Positions 49,425 through 52,958 of a stretch of 52,958 nt of DNA are shown piece by piece (position 1 is the first letter of the stretch; the number at the start of each line of letters is the position of its first letter). The DNA is from a virus: positions 1 through 52,958 of IMG/VR virus record IMGVR_UViG_3300032241_000243. One strand, 5' to 3'. The notes under the pieces are model-generated. The model searched no databases. It worked only from the letters and a program-made list of their open reading frames with translations, and was not told the origin of the DNA. A program made the position numbers and the translations under genes.

Positions 49425-49985
49425 TTAGTAGTATTCAATAACTTGGTAATTACATGGACCTGTTACTGTAATAGTGGTTGAGTTAGTAAGAGTTGCACCA
49501 TACGAAGCAGAGTATAGCCCAGAGGTAGTTCCGCCAGTTAGAGAAGTTGCATTCAAGCCAACGTTCATTCCGTTAGTATTCATGGCGTTCATAAACTGGT
49601 TAACAGCAGCGTATGTAGCAGCCGCAACACCTGAGTAGCGGTTACTAGCGTAGAATGTATAGTTACCACTGGCGCTCATCCCTTGCTGACCGTATGATCC
49701 ATAACCAAAGTTTGCGTTACCTTGGTTGTAAAGCATGTAATTGTCGATGCTTCCGTATGCTGCAGAAAATGAGATTCCAGAAGTAGACCCGTTAGCAGCG
49801 TTAATGGACCCAGACGCAGCAACCGTTCCTGCAGAACCTGTAGATGTAGCATAGACAAATGTTTTAGCAGTGTTAACTGCCGTAATAGTAATCGTACCCG
49901 AAGATGAGGCTGTACCTGTTTGCAGTGATTTAACTTCAGAAGCAAGACCTCCACCGCCTGATGCGGGAAAACTAGCAACAGCCAT
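49425..49985 (-). CDS. Fibre/decoration protein
   Basis: 186 residues, Ser/Gly/Thr/Ala/Asn/Tyr-rich beta structure without Lys or Arg beyond the first part: typical of phage fibre or decoration proteins. A repeat-like 'GNANFGYGSYGQQG' and 'NQFMNAMNTNGMN' occur near the middle. One base separates it from the next gene. Confidence 0.6.
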   Translation of the reverse strand: MAVASFPASGGGGLASEVKSLQTGTASSSGTITITAVNTAKTFVYATSTGSAGTVAASGSINAANGSTSGISFSAAYGSIDNYMLYNQGNANFGYGSYGQQGMSASGNYTFYASNRYSGVAAATYAAVNQFMNAMNTNGMNVGLNATSLTGGTTSGLYSASYGATLTNSTTITVTGPCNYQVIEYY

Positions 49986-49986
49986 G

Positions 49987-50295
49987 TTATACGATCTCCA
50001 CTCCGCTAATTAAAAAGTTGACAGAAGTTGCTGAGGCAGAACCCGTGATCGTTTGAGAGGCGTTAAGAACCTGTTTAAGATCAATGAAAGTAGAGGAGTT
50101 TGCTGGAATAGACACTCCTGAAAGAACTGCGATACCATTGAAGTTAAGGGTAAAGGTTTGTGCAGAGCCAGAGGTATTAGCAGCCACAACGTTGGTGACA
50201 ACTGCTACTGCGCCCGAAGATGACGGCGCCGTATAAAGAGTAGTGTTCGATGTGGCAGCAGCGGTATTCGCCATCTGCTTGGATGTTGTAGCCAT
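49987..50295 (-). CDS. Small beta-rich virion protein
   Basis: 102 residues, Ser/Thr/Ala/Val-rich, nearly no charge. Pattern 'TLYTAPSSSGAVAVVTNVVAANTSGSAQTFTLNFNG' followed by 'VSIPANSSTFIDLKQVL' resembles Ig-like or jelly-roll decoration proteins of phages. The ATG is followed upstream by the divergent intergenic region (50296-50378). Confidence 0.65.
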   Translation of the reverse strand: MATTSKQMANTAAATSNTTLYTAPSSSGAVAVVTNVVAANTSGSAQTFTLNFNGIAVLSGVSIPANSSTFIDLKQVLNASQTITGSASATSVNFLISGVEIV

Positions 50296-50378
50296 TAATT
50301 ACTACCTTTCCTAAAGATATGTCTATAGGGTAGGCATTTAGTTATGACTTGTAAGCCTAAACTGGTAATGTTCCGCCC
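50296..50378. promoter_or_regulatory. Divergent intergenic region
   Basis: 83 bases between the minus-strand decoration gene and the plus-strand GH130-like gene. It must hold control signals for both directions. On the minus strand GGAAAGG lies before the ATG. On the plus strand no ribosome binding site is seen before the ATG at 50379; the sequence there (GTAATGTTCCGCCC) suggests weak or leaderless translation. I see no clear sigma boxes. Confidence 0.4.
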
Positions 50379-51380
50379 ATGAATCTTGTACAAAGGGCGG
50401 TTTCTCAGGGCGGCAAGTTGGCCCCCATTGTCATTTCAGATGGTCTAACGGCTGGTACAGGGTTGATGAACCCCTCAGTCTTTGTGGACGACGACGGGGA
50501 TATCCTCGTTAACCTGCGCCATGTCAACTACACCCTGTTCCACTCAGAGAACAAGCAGAGGTACCCAAGCCCATGGGGTCCTCTTTCGTACCTTCATCCA
50601 GAGAAAGATCAGCATCTTCGCACAGAGAACTACTTGTGCCGTCTTAACTCCGACCTTGTGATGACCGACCACGCTCATGTAGATATGCTCGATCTACACG
50701 AACCCACCTGGGAATTTGTAGGGCTAGAAGACGCTCGCCTCATGCAGTGGAATGGTCAGTACTTCCTCGTGGGCGTTCGCAGAGACACGACAGATACTGG
50801 TGTCGGTCGCATGGAGTACACCTGGATTGATATCGATAAAGACAAGTGGATAGTCAAAGAGACCCACAGAGTGCGCATTCCTGCCCCAGCACCTGATATT
50901 TCATACTGTGAGAAGAACTGGTACCCGATCCTTGATCGCCCATATCACTTTGTTAAGTGGACATCTCCTACAGAGATTGTTGAGGCTGATCCCAATACAC
51001 CACTTTGCGAACAAGTTTCACTTACAGACGGGTTGTCTACACTTAAAGACCAACGTGGTGGTTCTCAGATCATTAACTGGGGCGATTACAAGATCTGTAT
51101 TACTCATGAGGTTGATCTGTTTAAAAACTACCTTAATCAAAAAGACGGCATCTATAAGCACCGCCTGATCGTATGGGACAAAGATATGAACATGATCGGC
51201 GTTTCTCCAGAAGCGTTCACTTTCTTAGATGGTCGCATTGAGTTCTGCGTAGGAGCGGCTCAGTACCAAGATGACTTGCTTATCTCATTTGGCTTTCAAG
51301 ATAATGCTGCGTTTGTTCTACGCACTCCAAAGGTAATGGTAGACGAGATGATTGAAGAGGCACTCAATGCGCACCGATAA
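50379..51380 (+). CDS. GH130-like five-bladed beta-propeller protein
   Basis: 333 residues. 'MNPSVFVDDDGDILVNLRHVNYTLF', then 'WEFVGLEDARLMQWNGQYFLVGVRRD', 'EKNWYPI', 'RGGSQIINWG', 'ITHEV' and 'RIEFCVGAAQ' are the conserved strands of GH130/GH43-like propellers ('GLEDaRl' is the GH130 hallmark). Known relatives are mannoside phosphorylases or occur beside glycosyltransferases. Whether the catalytic Asp is kept is unclear. It and the next gene are the only plus-strand genes here, a likely accessory (moron-like) pair. Confidence 0.75.
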   Translation: MNLVQRAVSQGGKLAPIVISDGLTAGTGLMNPSVFVDDDGDILVNLRHVNYTLFHSENKQRYPSPWGPLSYLHPEKDQHLRTENYLCRLNSDLVMTDHAHVDMLDLHEPTWEFVGLEDARLMQWNGQYFLVGVRRDTTDTGVGRMEYTWIDIDKDKWIVKETHRVRIPAPAPDISYCEKNWYPILDRPYHFVKWTSPTEIVEADPNTPLCEQVSLTDGLSTLKDQRGGSQIINWGDYKICITHEVDLFKNYLNQKDGIYKHRLIVWDKDMNMIGVSPEAFTFLDGRIEFCVGAAQYQDDLLISFGFQDNAAFVLRTPKVMVDEMIEEALNAHR

Positions 51381-51945
51381 GATTGAAGCACTGGTAGTAG
51401 AACTATCAAAAGATCCTTTTAATCCTCGACTTAATCTCAATGTAGCCAAGGAGTACGAGCGACTAAACCAGACAGCCTCTGCTGCTTCGTTTTACTTGCG
51501 GGCTGCTGAGTATGGTGAGGACGATAAAGAAGTTGTATACGCATCTTTGTTGAAGATCTCTCAATGTTTAGCAGATCAAACAGGTCGAGAACACACCGTC
51601 ATTAACTCACTTATGCAGGCACTTACTGTTTGCCCAAATCGACCAGAAGCATACTTCCTCATCTCACAACTCTATGAGCGCCAAGCAAAGTGGCAAGAGT
51701 GCTTTACCTTTGCAGAATTAGGACTGGCTACACCTGATCATGACCCACTCCCAGTAGACGTGGGCTATTACGATCGTTACTGCCTAGAGTTTGAGAAGGC
51801 TGTATCTGGTTGGTGGATTGGTCGTAGTGAAGAGAGCCGTCAACTCTTTCATGACATTCTAAAGATCAAAGGCGTCAAGAAAGAGTACAAGGACTCAATC
51901 AGAAGTAATCTTGCCGCTATTTGGAAAGAAGAACACGCGGGTTAA
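51367..51945 (+). CDS. TPR-repeat protein
   Basis: 192 residues from ATG at 51367, six bases after GAGG and overlapping the previous stop. Helix pairs 'NPRLNLNVAKEYERLNQTASAASFYLRAAEYG', 'RPEAYFLISQLYERQAKWQECFTFAELGL' and 'WWIGRSEESRQLFHDILKI' match tetratricopeptide repeats, as found with glycosyltransferases. Together with the propeller gene it likely handles a glycan. Its stop overlaps the stop of the fibre gene on the other strand (TTAA at 51942-51945). Confidence 0.75.
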   Translation: MRTDKIEALVVELSKDPFNPRLNLNVAKEYERLNQTASAASFYLRAAEYGEDDKEVVYASLLKISQCLADQTGREHTVINSLMQALTVCPNRPEAYFLISQLYERQAKWQECFTFAELGLATPDHDPLPVDVGYYDRYCLEFEKAVSGWWIGRSEESRQLFHDILKIKGVKKEYKDSIRSNLAAIWKEEHAG

Positions 51946-52958
51946 TAAGCACCCATGATGTTCATGATCTGGTTGTCGTTTGACCAGCGAACACCGTTTG
52001 TTTGAGTTGAGTCTGAGACTAGCGACCAACCCTTTGTTCCTTGTGCCAAAGTTGCGTAAGATCCAGATGCAGTTCCTACAAGGATAGTTCCTTGTGCAGT
52101 AAACGCAGATGTCGGAACATAACCAGCAGGTAGTGGTCCCTGAATACCCTGAGTACCTTGCAAACCTTGTGTGCCTTGAATACCTTGTGTACCTGCACCT
52201 GTAGTTCCTTGGTTACCTTGAGTACCAAATGTTCCTTGTGTTCCGTTGAATCCCTGGGTACCTGTGGCACCTTGAGTACCGTTGGTTCCTTGGGCACCTG
52301 TATTACCAGTTGTTCCTTGGGTACCTTGAACAGTTCCACTTGTGATGAGTGTTGCAGAGAAGTTAGTTCCGCTACCAGAAGAGTTTCCTTGTTGCAAGGA
52401 CTGGCTAGTTACTGGTGACCAAACGCTGAAGTCAATATAGTCAGTAGAGCCATTAAGGTAAATGACTTTGCTGCCTGACATAAAGTACGGATTGTTTGCA
52501 TCAGGTGTGCGCTGCAAGATAACTTCTGTGTTACCGTTTTTACGAATCTGAGCATTTGTTTGGTTTGTGCTGCTGAGCGATGACAATAGCGTGTTGTAAC
52601 TTATGTAGTAGTAACCAGCAATCTTAGGATTGAACTGATGCGAAGTAGTGTTGAGCCAACCTTGTGGGTCAGCATCAACAACAAAGTTAACGACAGTATC
52701 TGTCGAAGCAACTGTTAAGTTTTGGTTAGCACTCAAAAGGCCGATAGTTGTGTAACTGGTAGCAGTGAGCATTCCGCCATTAAGGCCTTGGATACCCTGC
52801 AAGCCTTGAGTCCCTTGAATGCCTTGGGTGCCTTGTAGACCCTGCAGACCCTGTTGACCAGTGGTGCCTTGTGTTCCGTTAGTTCCTTGTGAACCAGTAA
52901 TTCCTTGGATACCCTGAGTTCCTTGGGCACCTGTAGTTCCTTGGGTACCATTGGTGCC
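51942..52958 (-). CDS. Collagen-like tail fibre with C1q-like domain (N-terminus outside window)
   Basis: The frame is open to the right edge; a TTG at 52802 is only part of the repeat, not a start. Order: Gly-X-Y collagen-like repeats with many G-T-Q and G-I-Q triplets (52775-52958), a ~140-residue beta domain like C1q/TNF ('NFVVDADPQGW', 'GYYYISYN', 'SGSKVIYLNG', 'YIDFSVW'), a second collagen stretch (52133-52331), and a C-terminal end 'WSNDNQIMNIMGAY'. Such fibres bind host surface sugars. No cell-attachment specificity can be told from the sequence. Confidence 0.85.
   Translation of the reverse strand, partial: GTNGTQGTTGAQGTQGIQGITGSQGTNGTQGTTGQQGLQGLQGTQGIQGTQGLQGIQGLNGGMLTATSYTTIGLLSANQNLTVASTDTVVNFVVDADPQGWLNTTSHQFNPKIAGYYYISYNTLLSSLSSTNQTNAQIRKNGNTEVILQRTPDANNPYFMSGSKVIYLNGSTDYIDFSVWSPVTSQSLQQGNSSGSGTNFSATLITSGTVQGTQGTTGNTGAQGTNGTQGATGTQGFNGTQGTFGTQGNQGTTGAGTQGIQGTQGLQGTQGIQGPLPAGYVPTSAFTAQGTILVGTASGSYATLAQGTKGWSLVSDSTQTNGVRWSNDNQIMNIMGAY
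52133..52331 (-). repeat. Collagen-like Gly-X-Y repeat (segment 2)
   Basis: About 65 residues with Gly in every third position, with Thr-Gln, Ile-Gln and Leu-Gln pairs; DNA repeats of the form (CCTTGnGTn) on the plus strand. Such regions are prone to length change by slippage. Confidence 0.85.
52775..52958 (-). repeat. Collagen-like Gly-X-Y repeat (segment 1, continues outside)
   Basis: The same Gly-X-Y pattern as segment 2, running off the right edge. The true length of the shaft is unknown. Confidence 0.85.

Noticed and set aside
52800-52802. TTG start of the collagen-like fibre
   Set aside because: Gly-X-Y repeats continue upstream without a stop to the window edge.
52133-52958. CRISPR-like or tandem-repeat array
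   Set aside because: The repeats are in-frame Gly-X-Y codons of a fibre gene, without constant spacers.
1-52958. Integrase, attachment site, repressor or tRNA genes
   Set aside because: None was seen. The only MerR/excisionase-like protein (19989-20471) is within the replication module, so lysogeny is not supported from this window.

Overview
This window looks like part of the genome of a tailed phage with a contractile tail (myovirus morphology) that infects an actinobacterium. The contractile-tail call rests on sheath, tube, gp25-like wedge, baseplate J and gp5-like spike genes. The host call rests on a WhiB-type Fe-S regulator and on several protein families I associate with actinophages. 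Base composition is moderate and leans to AT. Capsid, portal, terminase, integrase and tRNA genes are not in the window. Almost everything is read from the minus strand (right to left), with very tight spacing: many ATGA, TGATG or TAATG start/stop overlaps.

In transcription order (right to left): 52958-48892 carries a collagen-like fibre (cut by the window edge) and further fibre or decoration proteins. It is interrupted by the only two plus-strand genes, a GH130-like beta-propeller protein and a TPR protein (50379-51945). 48816-46304 holds a pair of duplicated unknown proteins, a zinc-binding protein and a probable neck protein. 46294-44705 is a run of nine very small, mostly lysine-rich genes that ends at a clear intrinsic terminator (44671-44699). 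44599-29434 is the tail module: neck and terminator proteins, sheath, tube, a gp26-like chaperone with a probable +1 frameshift extension, a tape-measure/tail lysin, baseplate hub, spike, wedge, baseplate J and a large carbohydrate-binding tail protein. 29432-10488 is replication, recombination and nucleotide metabolism: initiator-like wHTH protein, DnaC-like loader, SWIM-finger protein, DnaB helicase, primase, endonuclease VII, SNF2 helicase, MerR-like protein, gp32-like SSB, family A DNA polymerase, RecA, Hjc-like nuclease, WhiB, Cas4-like exonuclease, carbamoyltransferase, dNMP kinase and RuvC-like resolvase. 10431-2457 is an accessory zone with a SpoVS homologue, a block of unknown small proteins, a GNAT-like and a possible HhH-GPD-like protein, a nucleotidyltransferase, a HAD-like protein with an altered nucleophile, and a TGT/DpdA-like protein. 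At the left end a B12-dependent ribonucleotide reductase sits behind a structured leader.

The most interesting reading is that several genes could act together on modified DNA: the carbamoyltransferase translationally coupled to a T4 gp1-like dNMP kinase, the TGT/DpdA-like protein, and the glycosylase-like protein. This is inference; the enzyme that would make the base precursor is not in the window. Other strong signals are the programmed frameshift before the tape measure, a Leu at the '762' position of the polymerase, three different junction-resolving nucleases, and the cluster of tiny basic proteins.
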